The position numbers and the translations under genes were made by a program. From an uncultured Aliiroseovarius sp. (GTDB lineage: Bacteria; Pseudomonadota; Alphaproteobacteria; Rhodobacterales; Rhodobacteraceae): 64,000 bases of DNA. A model generated the notes under the pieces. The model was not told the DNA's origin. It ran no database searches and saw nothing but the letters and a program-made list of their open reading frames with translations. The stretch's first letter is position 1, and each line of letters begins with the position of its first letter. Where the stretch lies: positions 1-64,000 of the forward strand of contig NZ_CANLNB010000001.1 in NCBI RefSeq assembly GCF_947492455.1. Reading direction: 5' to 3'. This document shows positions 29,579-37,952 of this stretch, one piece after another.

Positions 29579-30751
29579 ATGAATTTCGACAAGATGACCG
29601 AGCGCCGCGGCACCCACTCCTCAAAATGGGACAAGATGGAGCAGCTGTTTGGCGTTTCGCCGGAAGACGGGCTGGCGATGTGGACGGCAGACAGCGATTA
29701 CGAAACCGCGCCCTGCGTGATCGAGGCTGCGCGCAAAGCCATCGATCATGGCGTCTTCGGCTACTCTTGGGAATATGACGCGTATAAAGAGGCCGTCGCC
29801 TGGTGGATGCGCACCCGTCACAATTGGGACGTGAACCCGAATTGGGTTCTGTCCAGCCAAGGTCTGGGCAACGCGATTGCCCTCTGCCTGCAAACATGGA
29901 CCGAGCCCGGCGATGGCATCGTGATCTTCACCCCCGTCTACCACGAGTTCGCTCTGAAGATCGGCAAGAACGGGCGCAAGGTGGTCGAATGCCCACTGAA
30001 GCGCGTTGGCGACCGCTATGAACTTGATCTGGAAGACGCGCAATCACGCCTGACCGGTAACGAGAAGATGATCTTGTGGTGTTCGCCGCAGAATCCCTCG
30101 GGCCGGGTATGGACCGAAGCCGAGCTGAAAGCCGTCGCTGCGTTCGCCGAGAAGAATGACCTGCTGCTGGTGTCGGACGAGATCCATCAGGATCTGGTCT
30201 ATCCGGGCAATAAATTCGTACCGACCGCCGTCGCCGCACCCGAGGCAACCTCGCGCCTGATCACGCTGACGGCGGCTTCAAAGACCTTCAACATCGCGGG
30301 CCAGCGAACGGGCAACATGATCATCCCTGACGATGATCTGCGCAACGATATGCGCGGGATGCTCTATCAGATGGACTATGCCCCGGGCATGCTGGCTGTC
30401 TCGATGATCACCGCGGCCTATTCACCCGAGGGAGCGGAATGGGTGGACGCCCAGATCGCGCATCTGGATCGCAACCGGAAAATGTTCGACGAAGCGATCA
30501 ACGCGATCCCCGGCCTGCACTCCATGCCACTTGAAGCGACCTATCTGGCGTGGGTCGATTTCTCGGGCACCGGCATGTCCCATGACGAGGTGATCGCCCG
30601 TATCCGTGATGATGCCAAAATCGCGGTCAGCCCCGGCCCGTCTTTCGGCACCGGCGGCGAAGGGTTCCAGCGCTTCAATCTGGCCACCCAAGGCGCGCGG
30701 GTAGAAGACGCCATCGAGCGCATGCAGCGCGCTTTCGCAGACTTGCAGTAA
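29579..30751 (+). CDS. PatB/MalY-type aminotransferase (probable cystathionine beta-lyase)
   Basis: 390 residues, fold-type I PLP enzyme. N-terminal MTERRGTHSSKWDKM (the family RxGT.S.KWD motif), WTADSDYETAP, SPQNPSGRVW, and SDEIHQDLVYPG; the PLP lysine lies in TAASKTFNIAGQRTG. These enzymes cleave cystathionine or other C-S bonds. The ATG follows GAAGGAGAC. It diverges from the def operon across 101 bp. Confidence 0.9.
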   Translation: MNFDKMTERRGTHSSKWDKMEQLFGVSPEDGLAMWTADSDYETAPCVIEAARKAIDHGVFGYSWEYDAYKEAVAWWMRTRHNWDVNPNWVLSSQGLGNAIALCLQTWTEPGDGIVIFTPVYHEFALKIGKNGRKVVECPLKRVGDRYELDLEDAQSRLTGNEKMILWCSPQNPSGRVWTEAELKAVAAFAEKNDLLLVSDEIHQDLVYPGNKFVPTAVAAPEATSRLITLTAASKTFNIAGQRTGNMIIPDDDLRNDMRGMLYQMDYAPGMLAVSMITAAYSPEGAEWVDAQIAHLDRNRKMFDEAINAIPGLHSMPLEATYLAWVDFSGTGMSHDEVIARIRDDAKIAVSPGPSFGTGGEGFQRFNLATQGARVEDAIERMQRAFADLQ

Positions 30752-30758
30752 AAAACAC

Positions 30759-30795
30759 AAAAGGCCCGCGCAGAACTGATCCGCGCGGGCCTTTT
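30759..30795 (+). terminator. Bidirectional terminator after the PatB-type gene
   Basis: 13-bp perfect stem AAAAGGCCCGCGC (30759-30771) / GCGCGGGCCTTTT (30783-30795), 11-nt loop. It lies between convergent genes and has T-runs in both directions. Confidence 0.93.
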
Positions 30796-30809
30796 GTTTG
30801 CTTTCGTCC

Positions 30810-31157
30810 TTACTGCCCCTCGATCAGGGCAACCGGCGCATTGTCTTCACGGGCATAATCCCGCGGCACGGCGTCATGCGCTTCGGCCTTGCGTTTGAAT
30901 TCGTATTTCATTTGGCCCTCTTCCTCTTCCGAGGCCACGATCAGGCACTGATACAGATGCCGCGACCCGTCATACAGGTCCACCAGCCCGCGCAGATGCG
31001 GGGCACGTTCGGCGTCCAAGGCAAACCCGGTCTCCCAAAACGTGAGCACCGGGAACACCTCTTCATTCACGCGAATGCGCAAACGGCTCTTTTTCTTGAG
31101 GTCTTTCTTGCGCGCGGCCTCCAGTCCCTCACGCACCTCTTTCGGCAGATATTCCAC
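30810..31157 (-). CDS. Conserved hypothetical protein (PilZ-like size, unknown family)
   Basis: 115 residues, soluble and highly charged. N-terminus YLPKEVREGLEAARKKDLKKKSRLRIRV, central FPVLTFWETGFALDAERAPHLRGLVDLYDG, then SRHLYQCLIVASEEEEGQMKYEFKR. The central block, RIRV..E.FPVL..W..GF.L, recalls PilZ-type beta-barrels, but the RxxxR and D/NxSxxG motifs are not evident, so I do not assign it. The GTG at 31157 follows AGGGATTGA. It stands alone between the PatB terminator and the photolyase gene. Confidence 0.7.
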   Translation of the reverse strand: MEYLPKEVREGLEAARKKDLKKKSRLRIRVNEEVFPVLTFWETGFALDAERAPHLRGLVDLYDGSRHLYQCLIVASEEEEGQMKYEFKRKAEAHDAVPRDYAREDNAPVALIEGQ

Positions 31158-31254
31158 GTCTCAATCCCTCCCAACGCAGATGACTATCATGGCACAAGAT
31201 ATGTCTCGGTCAAGTAAACGGAGTGTTAACCTTGGGTGACATTCGCACCCCTGA

Positions 31255-32688
31255 CTAGAGCCCGCCGAAAGCATCAAGCGCCGCCGCGCGGGCGCTGGCA
31301 TGGTCCACGATCGGGTGGGGATAGGTCGTCCCCAAGCGTATGCCCGCCCCAAGCAGCACAGCCTCGGGTGCCTGCCACGGCGCGCCAAGATAGCGGTCCG
31401 GAAGGGCTGACAGCTCTGGCACCCATTGGCGGATATATGCGCCGGTCGGGTCAAATTTCGTGGCCTGTGTGATGGGATTGAAGATGCGGAAATAGGGCGC
31501 AGCATCCGCCCCGCAGCCCGCCACCCACTGCCAACTGGCCGCATTCGACGCCACATCCGCGTCCAGCAACGTGTCGCGGAACCACGCCAGCCCCGCGCGC
31601 CAATCGATGCGCAGGTGCTTGGTCAGGAACGACGCCACGATCATCCGCACCCGGTTGTGCATCGTACCTGTCTGCCAAAGCTCGCGCACGCCGGCATCCA
31701 CGATGGGATATCCGGTCTGCCCACGTTGCCACGCGGCCAGATCATCCGGCGCATCCCGCCACGGGAAGGGCACGAATTTCGGTTGGAACTCGACCTCGGG
31801 CAGGCTGGGGGTGTGATAAAGCAAATAGGCTGCGAACTCGCGCCAGCCGACCTCGGCCAGAAACTTCGTTGCGTCGCGGTCGCTGACGTCTCCGGTCACC
31901 TCGGCACGGCGCAGACTAGCCAAGATCTGGCGCGGTGTGATTTCACCCATTTGCAGATGCGGGGACAGGTTCGAGACGCGCGCCTCGGCCGGGAAGTCCC
32001 GCCCCTCGGCATAGCCTTGCGCCCGCGCAGACAGGAATTGGTCCAACCGCGAAAACGCCCCGGCCTCGCCGGGTGTCCAATGGGGTCCAAAGCCCGCGGC
32101 CCAGTTGGGGCGCGCTGGCAGCAATCCCCAATCGGGCAGGTCTTCGCTTTGCAGGTGGCGATGGAATGTCAGGCCCGAGGGGATCGGCAAGGCAGGCGAG
32201 ACCTGATCCAACTGGGCCAGACACGCCCGCCAAAACGGGGTGAAGACACGGAAGGGGGTGCCAGATTTGGTGGCAACCTGCCACGGCTCGAACAAATACC
32301 GCCCTGCGTGGCTTTCAGCCCGTATGCCCCGCGCCTTCAGTTGCGTCTTCAGGACGGTGTCGGCAGCAACCGCGTTGGGGGTATAGCGCCGCGACCAGTG
32401 CACCTCGTCCGCGCCTGTCGCTGCGATCACCTGCGACAGCACCGTCTGTGTCGGGCCCGAGCGCAACACCAACTGCCCGCCCAGCAACTCGATCTGCGCC
32501 GACAAGGCGGTTAAGGAATGGTGCAACCACCACTGCTGCGCCGCGCCCATGGGGTCGGCGGGGAGGGGATCATTCACATAGAGGCAGATAACGGGACGAC
32601 CATCCGCACAGGCGGCGGTCAGGGCTGCATGATCTGACAGGCGCAGATCATTGCGAAACAGAAGGATGGCGGGGCGGGACGTGCTCAT
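31255..32688 (-). CDS. phr: Deoxyribodipyrimidine photolyase
   Basis: 477 residues. N-terminal photolyase alpha/beta domain (LLFRNDLRLSDHAAL) and a C-terminal FAD domain with GWREFAAYLLYHTP, YPIVDAGVRELWQTGTMHNRVRMIVASFL and WQWVAGCGADAAPYFRIFNP signatures, including the tryptophans used in FAD photoreduction. It repairs UV pyrimidine dimers; cryptochrome-like function is less likely. It lies 65 nt downstream of cobM in the same direction, with a possible own promoter at the junction. Confidence 0.94.
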   Translation of the reverse strand: MSTSRPAILLFRNDLRLSDHAALTAACADGRPVICLYVNDPLPADPMGAAQQWWLHHSLTALSAQIELLGGQLVLRSGPTQTVLSQVIAATGADEVHWSRRYTPNAVAADTVLKTQLKARGIRAESHAGRYLFEPWQVATKSGTPFRVFTPFWRACLAQLDQVSPALPIPSGLTFHRHLQSEDLPDWGLLPARPNWAAGFGPHWTPGEAGAFSRLDQFLSARAQGYAEGRDFPAEARVSNLSPHLQMGEITPRQILASLRRAEVTGDVSDRDATKFLAEVGWREFAAYLLYHTPSLPEVEFQPKFVPFPWRDAPDDLAAWQRGQTGYPIVDAGVRELWQTGTMHNRVRMIVASFLTKHLRIDWRAGLAWFRDTLLDADVASNAASWQWVAGCGADAAPYFRIFNPITQATKFDPTGAYIRQWVPELSALPDRYLGAPWQAPEAVLLGAGIRLGTTYPHPIVDHASARAAALDAFGGL

Positions 32689-32712
32689 GAAAGCCTCATG
32701 TGTGGGACATAG

Positions 32713-32757
32713 AGTATACGTCCCGCCCCCGTATTTAGATCAGTACATTTAGATCAG
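32713..32757 (-). promoter_or_regulatory. Candidate sigma-E-type promoter of phr, with duplicated -35-like element
   Basis: On the minus strand TGATCT (complement of 32737-32742) is 18 nt from TATACT (complement of 32713-32718), which precedes the phr start by about 25 nt. Photolyase genes in Rhodobacter are known sigma-E targets with TGATCC-type -35 boxes. The -35-like element is duplicated: ATTTAGATCAG occurs at 32733-32743 and 32747-32757, with a 14-nt period, and the second copy covers the cobM stop codon. Confidence 0.4.
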
Positions 32758-33545
32758 GTGTTGTGATCCTCGACCAGATCAACCCCCACCACAGGGCGCA
32801 GCACGTGGGGCTTCTCGGGATCATAGAGCGCGGAATCCTTGAAGTCCCGGCCACGGTCCAGCGCAGGACCGACAAGGATCAACGCGGTGCGAGTGATCTT
32901 TTCGGCGCGAACTTTCTTGCGGATGTCGGCGATGGTGCCACGGATGAACATCTCGTCCGGCCAGCCGACGCGATAGGCGACGACCACCGGGCAATCCTCG
33001 CCATAGTACGGCGTCAGCACACGCTCGATTTCACGCATGTTGCGCACGGCAAGGTGGATGGCCAGCGTCGCGCCGGTCTTGGCGAAGTTCTCCAACGTTT
33101 CGCCTTCCGGCATCGAGGTCGACTGCATCGACATCCGCGTCAGAACGATGGATTGCGCGATTTCTGGGATGGTCAGCTCCTGCCCCAGAGCAGCCGCGGC
33201 GGCGGCATAGGCGGGCACGCCCGGAATGACCTGATAGTCGATGCCATCTGCGTTCAAGCGACGGATCTGTTCCGCGATTGCGCCGTACAGCGACGGGTCG
33301 CCGGAATGCACACGCGCCACGTCTTCGCCGCGTTCGTGGGCTGCCTTGATCTCGGCATGGGTGTCGTCCAGCGTCATGGGCGCGGTGTCCATGACCTTGG
33401 CCCCTTCAGGGGCACAGGCGACAACCTGCGGCGGGACCAGAGAGCCTGCGTACAGACACACCGGGCATTCGCCGATGATGCGCTGCGCTTTCAGGGTCAG
33501 AAGCTCGGGATCGCCGGGGCCGGCACCAATGAAATAGACGGTCAT
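32754..33545 (-). CDS. cobM: Precorrin-4 C11-methyltransferase
   Basis: 263 residues. N-terminal VYFIGAGPGDPELLTLKA is the SAM-binding tetrapyrrole-methylase signature; CLYAGSLVP, HSGDPSLYGAIAEQ and the VVAYRVGWPDE block identify CobM/CbiF. It methylates C11 in cobalamin ring synthesis. It overlaps the cbiG-cobJ gene by 4 nt and is the last cobalamin gene of the operon. Confidence 0.94.
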   Translation of the reverse strand: MTVYFIGAGPGDPELLTLKAQRIIGECPVCLYAGSLVPPQVVACAPEGAKVMDTAPMTLDDTHAEIKAAHERGEDVARVHSGDPSLYGAIAEQIRRLNADGIDYQVIPGVPAYAAAAAALGQELTIPEIAQSIVLTRMSMQSTSMPEGETLENFAKTGATLAIHLAVRNMREIERVLTPYYGEDCPVVVAYRVGWPDEMFIRGTIADIRKKVRAEKITRTALILVGPALDRGRDFKDSALYDPEKPHVLRPVVGVDLVEDHNT

Positions 33546-35341
33546 GACAGATCTCCATCAATGCGGCGGGCATAGCCGCGCGGGGTAAACATACGCGGGC
33601 CTTCGCCCAGTTGCGCCAGACGCGAGTTCGACGAGCCCACCAGCACCACGGTCAGCATATCGACCTCGTCCACCTGCAGCTCGTCCAGACGGCGATAGCG
33701 GATGTTTTCGGTCGGGCGACCCAGGTTCGAGGCCAGCATCACGGGCGTATCTGCCGGGCGGTGCTTCAGCAGAATGTCGCGTGCCTCGGCCAGCAGGGTG
33801 CGACGCTTCATCGACACCGGGTTGTAGAAGGCGATCACGAAATCACCCTCGGCCGCGGCATGCAGACGCTTCACGATATCCTCGCGATGGGTCAGCAGGT
33901 CCGATAGAGAAATTGCGCAGAAGTCGTGGCCCAACGGGGCGCCTGCACGGGCGGCTGCACCCTGCAGCGCGGACACGCCGGGGGTGGACACCACTTCGAC
34001 CCGACGCGCTGCATCGCTGACGCCTTTTTCCTCGGCGGTACGGTCGAGGAGTTCGTACACCAGCGCACCCATCGCATAGATGCCCGCATCACCCGAGCAA
34101 ACCAGCGCGACGTTCTTGCCCTTGCCGGCCTGTTCCAGCGCGTATCGGCAGCGATCTTCCTCGCCACCCAGCGGGAAGTCCGACCGGGTTTTGCCAGTGG
34201 CCAGCGGACCAATCAGGTCGATATACAGGCCATAGCCTACCAGTTCTTCGGCTTCTTGCAGCAGATGGCTGGCTTCCGGCGTGCGCCATGTGTGTTGGCC
34301 CGGCCCGATCGAGACGATCGAGAGCTTGCCGCGGGTACGGCCGCGCATCTCGGTGATCGGCTCGGGCGCGCGGGCGATGGCGCAGGTGGTGTTGGCGGTT
34401 TTAACCTTTTCGACGACCAGTTCGGCGTCGGGACCAGCGGCAGCCAGCGCCGCGCCTTCGGACACACCGTGACAGCCCACTTCTTCGAACACCACGTCCG
34501 AGGGGTTCGCCAGACGCGCGGTTTCGGCTTCCAATTCTTCGGCGGTAAACACGCGGAAGGGCACGCCCAGACGACGCGCCAGATCGTTCATCGCACGCTC
34601 GTCAGCTTTCAGGTCCAGCGAGGTCACGCAGGCAATGGCCTCGGGCGCGATATTGGCAGCAGCCAGTTGCTCGGACACGTTCTGCCACAGCTCTTCGGGG
34701 TCTGCGTTGCGCGCACAGCCGACACCCAGCGCGAAACGTTGCGGATGATAGGCCAGACGGGTCGGGCCGGTCTCGACAGGCGCTTCCGAGACGACCAGCT
34801 CGACCGCGCCGCCGGCGTCTTCGATATCAAAAATGTTCTCGCCCACGATGGACACGCCAGCGCCCGACAGCAGCTCCGCCATCGCCTCCTTGGCATCTTT
34901 CTGGTTTGCCAGACGATAGCCCACCGGCGGCTCGTCCAGCGCCACACCCATCGACACGTCACCAGCGGTGGTGACGGCAGCGGTAGCACCAATGTCGGCT
35001 GCGATTTGCGACGCCAGACGGTTGGCCCCACGGTGACCACCCAGCAACGGCAGCACGGCCGAGCCATCATCAGCCACGGCCACGACGGGCGGTTCAGCCA
35101 GTTTGTTGGCAAGGATCGGCGCCACGGCACGGATCAGGATGCCTGCCGCACACACGCCCACAATCGGCGTACCAGCAGCAAACAGCATCCGCACGTGATC
35201 CAGCGCGTTGGGGAAGAACGCATCGGCTTTTTCCACGCGGCCTTCGCGGCCATGCACCTGCGCGCCCAACAGGGCAGCGACCTTATGGGCCAGAGGTTCG
35301 CCTGAAGCATTCAAGCAAATTACAACAGGCGTTACAGCCAT
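33542..35341 (-). CDS. cobJ: CbiG-CobJ fusion (CbiG/CobE-like domains + precorrin-3B C17-methyltransferase)
   Basis: 599 residues. Residues about 1-345 are CbiG-like: the N-domain pattern VCAAGILIRAVAPILANKL and LPLLGGHRGANRLA, then a CobE/CbiG C-domain (LGVGCARNADPEELW, SLDLKADERAMNDLARRLGVPF). From about 345 the CobJ/CbiH methylase follows (LSIVSIGPGQHTWRTPEA, CSGDAGIYAMGALVYE, FYNPVSMKRR). CbiG opens and deacylates the delta-lactone in the anaerobic route; CobJ contracts the ring. Their fusion suggests both steps are coupled in a mosaic aerobic pathway. Overlaps: 4 nt with cobM, 10 nt with cobI. Confidence 0.9.
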   Translation of the reverse strand: MAVTPVVICLNASGEPLAHKVAALLGAQVHGREGRVEKADAFFPNALDHVRMLFAAGTPIVGVCAAGILIRAVAPILANKLAEPPVVAVADDGSAVLPLLGGHRGANRLASQIAADIGATAAVTTAGDVSMGVALDEPPVGYRLANQKDAKEAMAELLSGAGVSIVGENIFDIEDAGGAVELVVSEAPVETGPTRLAYHPQRFALGVGCARNADPEELWQNVSEQLAAANIAPEAIACVTSLDLKADERAMNDLARRLGVPFRVFTAEELEAETARLANPSDVVFEEVGCHGVSEGAALAAAGPDAELVVEKVKTANTTCAIARAPEPITEMRGRTRGKLSIVSIGPGQHTWRTPEASHLLQEAEELVGYGLYIDLIGPLATGKTRSDFPLGGEEDRCRYALEQAGKGKNVALVCSGDAGIYAMGALVYELLDRTAEEKGVSDAARRVEVVSTPGVSALQGAAARAGAPLGHDFCAISLSDLLTHREDIVKRLHAAAEGDFVIAFYNPVSMKRRTLLAEARDILLKHRPADTPVMLASNLGRPTENIRYRRLDELQVDEVDMLTVVLVGSSNSRLAQLGEGPRMFTPRGYARRIDGDLS

Positions 35342-36033
35342 GGGTCGGTTCCTTTCGCAAGCAGGATCATCGAGAAATAGGGGGCCTTTTCAGGGGCTTC
35401 AGACAGGGGCAGCACGACCTCTTCCGGCAGGCTGGCGCGCTCCACATAGGTGGCTTTCGCAGTCAGGCCGAGGTCGTCAATTACGCCACGGATTTTGGGC
35501 AGGTGGCGGCCGACTTTCATGATCGCCACCGACTCTGCGCCTTCGATCCGCGACCGAAGCTCGGCCTCGTCCAGCGGGCCGGGCAGAACGGTCAGGCGTT
35601 CGTTGCGCGCGACCAGCGGGCGCTGCGCACGCGCGGCAACCGTCGTGATCGAGGTCACGCCCGGGATGATGTCGCAGTTGAACCGATCCGACAGGCGGGC
35701 AAACAGATACATGAACGAGCCATAGAAGAACGGATCGCCCTCGCACAGGACAACCACATCGTCGCCCGCTTCCAGACGTTCGGCGATCTGCGCCGCACCC
35801 GCGTCGTAGGCGGCTTGGGCAGGCGCGCGTTCGACGCTCATCGGGACGGGGATGCGGATCTCATCGGCGTCTTCCGCGATCAGGTCGGCGGCGATGGACC
35901 GCGCGAAGCTGTCGCCACGTTCGAGCGCCGGGTAGGCCACAACCTTGGCCGCAGCAATCAGGCGCGCAGCCTTCAGCGTCATCAGCTCGGGGTCTCCCGG
36001 GCCAAGGCCGATCCCGTAAAGGGTTCCGTTCAT
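35332..36033 (-). CDS. cobI: Precorrin-2 C20-methyltransferase
   Basis: 233 residues. GTLYGIGLGPGDPELMTLKAARLI at the N-terminus, CEGDPFFYGSFMYLF and PGVTSITTVAARAQRPL are CobI/CbiL signatures. It methylates C20 of precorrin-2. It overlaps cobL by 4 nt and the cbiG-cobJ gene by 10 nt. Confidence 0.95.
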   Translation of the reverse strand: MNGTLYGIGLGPGDPELMTLKAARLIAAAKVVAYPALERGDSFARSIAADLIAEDADEIRIPVPMSVERAPAQAAYDAGAAQIAERLEAGDDVVVLCEGDPFFYGSFMYLFARLSDRFNCDIIPGVTSITTVAARAQRPLVARNERLTVLPGPLDEAELRSRIEGAESVAIMKVGRHLPKIRGVIDDLGLTAKATYVERASLPEEVVLPLSEAPEKAPYFSMILLAKGTDPWL

Positions 36034-37229
36034 CGTTTAATCAGGCTCCATTGGGTGACGGGGCGCAGAGGTTTCCAGCCAGAGAGCGCCCCCAGCGCTT
36101 CTGCGCGTTCCACGGACAGTTTCACCAGCTGTCCACCATGTTTTTTGTGCAGCGCAGTCAGACACATTTCGCTTTCGATGGTGACGGCGTTGGCGACCAG
36201 ACGGCCCAGAGGGCGCAAAGCGGCCCATGCGGCGTCGAAGGTTTCTTCGGTCAGACCACCGCCGATGAACACAGCATCGGGGGCTTCCAGACCGTCCAGT
36301 GCGGCGGGGACCATGCCGTCGATCAGTTCCAGGCGCGGCACGCCCAGCGCCAGCGCGTTCGCAGCCGCCATAGCGCGACGTTCAGGCTTCGGCTCAATCC
36401 CAATCGCGCGGGCATAGCGTGCGCCACGCATCCATTCGACCGCGACAGAACCACAGCCGGTGCCAATGTCCCACAAAAGCGCGCCGCGCATCGGCATCAG
36501 CTTGGCCAGAGTGACCGCGCGGACCTCTTGCTTGGTCATGGTGCCGTCGGATTGGAACAGCTCGTCCGCCAGCCCCGGCACGCGCGGCAGAAGGGCGGCA
36601 TCGGGGGCCGCAACACACTCAACCGCCAGCGTGTTGAACTCGGGCACGTCGTGGTCCCAGCTTTCCGCCAGCCCATCAAACCGCGCTTCCTTGTCGCCGC
36701 CCATATGGGCCAGCACCGTCATGCGGGATTTGCCAAAACCGCGTTCGGTCAGGAAGGCGGCGATCTGGCCGGGGGTCTCGGACCCCGTGGTCAGCACCAA
36801 CAACCGCGCGTCGGGTTGGATGAAGGCAATCATCTGCTCGACCGGGCGGCCATGTACGGTCAGGGTTTCCAGATCCGCCATAGACCAGCCCATGCGCGCG
36901 GCAGCGAGTTGGAACGCTCCGACCTGCGGGTGAAACACGATCTGGGACGGATCGAAATGACGGCCAATCTTGGCCCCGACCGAGAACCACAAAGGATCCC
37001 CCGTCGCCAGCACGGCCACACGCTTGCCGCGCCGCGCTTCCAGTTCGGAAATCAAGCTGTTGAAGGGCGAGGGCCACGCAAGGCGCTCGGCCTCGGTGTC
37101 CAGCATCTCGTGATGGCGCTTGCCGCCCACGATGACCTCGGCCGCATCCAGAACCGCGCGGGTCGCAGGCGCCAGCCCGTCTACACCGTCTTCGCCGATG
37201 CCGATGATATGCAGCCAAGGTTGGGTCAT
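36030..37229 (-). CDS. cobL: Precorrin-6Y C5,15-methyltransferase (CbiE-CbiT fusion)
   Basis: 399 residues. The N-terminal CbiE half begins WLHIIGIGEDGVDGLAPATRAVL and contains LATGDPLWFSVG; the C-terminal CbiT half begins near residue 210 with LPMRGALLWDIGTGCGSVAVEWMR (SAM motif). It methylates C5 and C15 and decarboxylates the acetate side chain. The ATG at 37229 follows GGAGCG. Two perfect hairpins lie just upstream, in the 66-nt gap to cobH. Confidence 0.95.
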   Translation of the reverse strand: MTQPWLHIIGIGEDGVDGLAPATRAVLDAAEVIVGGKRHHEMLDTEAERLAWPSPFNSLISELEARRGKRVAVLATGDPLWFSVGAKIGRHFDPSQIVFHPQVGAFQLAAARMGWSMADLETLTVHGRPVEQMIAFIQPDARLLVLTTGSETPGQIAAFLTERGFGKSRMTVLAHMGGDKEARFDGLAESWDHDVPEFNTLAVECVAAPDAALLPRVPGLADELFQSDGTMTKQEVRAVTLAKLMPMRGALLWDIGTGCGSVAVEWMRGARYARAIGIEPKPERRAMAAANALALGVPRLELIDGMVPAALDGLEAPDAVFIGGGLTEETFDAAWAALRPLGRLVANAVTIESEMCLTALHKKHGGQLVKLSVERAEALGALSGWKPLRPVTQWSLIKR

Positions 37230-37248
37230 GTCATTCGCTCCAGACACC

Positions 37249-37293
37249 AAGTTTCTTCGAAGAAACTTGTCCGTTTTCTTGGGAAGAAAACGG
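37249..37293 (-). repeat. Two adjacent perfect inverted repeats in the cobH-cobL gap
   Basis: AAGTTTCTTC (37249-37258) / GAAGAAACTT (37259-37268) is a perfect 20-bp palindrome. Directly next to it, CCGTTTTCTT (37271-37280) / AAGAAAACGG (37284-37293) is a 10-bp stem with a 3-nt loop. They share the core TTTCTT/AAGAAA. They form almost the whole non-coding gap inside an otherwise overlapping operon. Confidence 0.8.
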
Positions 37294-37295
37294 GG

Positions 37296-37952
37296 TCACT
37301 TCTTTTCCTCCGGCAATCCAGCAGCCAAGGCGTTCACAGCAGCGGATGCAATCGCCGAGCCGCCACGCCGTCCGCGCAGGGCAACGAATTCGCAGCCACG
37401 CGAGTCATTGGCCAGTTCCGCCTTGCTTTCGGCAGCGCCCACAAAGCCCACAGGGAAGCCAAGGATCACGGCGGGTTTCGGCCCGCCTGCGTCAATCAAC
37501 TCCAGCAGGTGGAACAATGCGGTGGGCGCATTGCCCACGGCGACGACTGCGCCTTCCAACTTGTCCGCCCACAGCTCGACCGCCGCAGCGGAGCGCGTGT
37601 TGCCGATCTCTTTCGCCAGCGGGGGCGTGCGCGGGTCGTTCAGGGTGACGATCACCTCGTTCTCGGCGGGCAGATAGCGGCGGATGATCCCTGCGCCCAC
37701 CATCTCGCAGTCGCAAAAGATCGGCGCGCCGGATTTCAGTGCTTCGTGGCCGACCTGATACGCGCTTTCCGAGAACGCAAGACGGTCCGCGACCTCGACC
37801 ATGCCACAAGCGTGAATCACGCGGGTCGCCAAAGCCGCCATGCCGCCCGGGAACCGCTCTAGCCGGGCTTCGCGGCGCAGGGTCGCGAAGCTTTCGGCAT
37901 AGATCGCGATCGGGTCGCGTTCATAGCGCAGAGGGGGACGGCCCGTGCTCAT
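37296..37952 (-). CDS. cobH: Precorrin-8X methylmutase
   Basis: 218 residues. YERDPIAIYAESFATLRREARL, catalytic His in RVIHACGMVEVAD, DCEMVGAGI and the late GFPVGFVGAAESK are CobH/CbiC signatures. It moves the C11 methyl to C12 forming hydrogenobyrinic acid. It overlaps cbiX by 4 nt. Confidence 0.95.
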   Translation of the reverse strand: MSTGRPPLRYERDPIAIYAESFATLRREARLERFPGGMAALATRVIHACGMVEVADRLAFSESAYQVGHEALKSGAPIFCDCEMVGAGIIRRYLPAENEVIVTLNDPRTPPLAKEIGNTRSAAAVELWADKLEGAVVAVGNAPTALFHLLELIDAGGPKPAVILGFPVGFVGAAESKAELANDSRGCEFVALRGRRGGSAIASAAVNALAAGLPEEKK

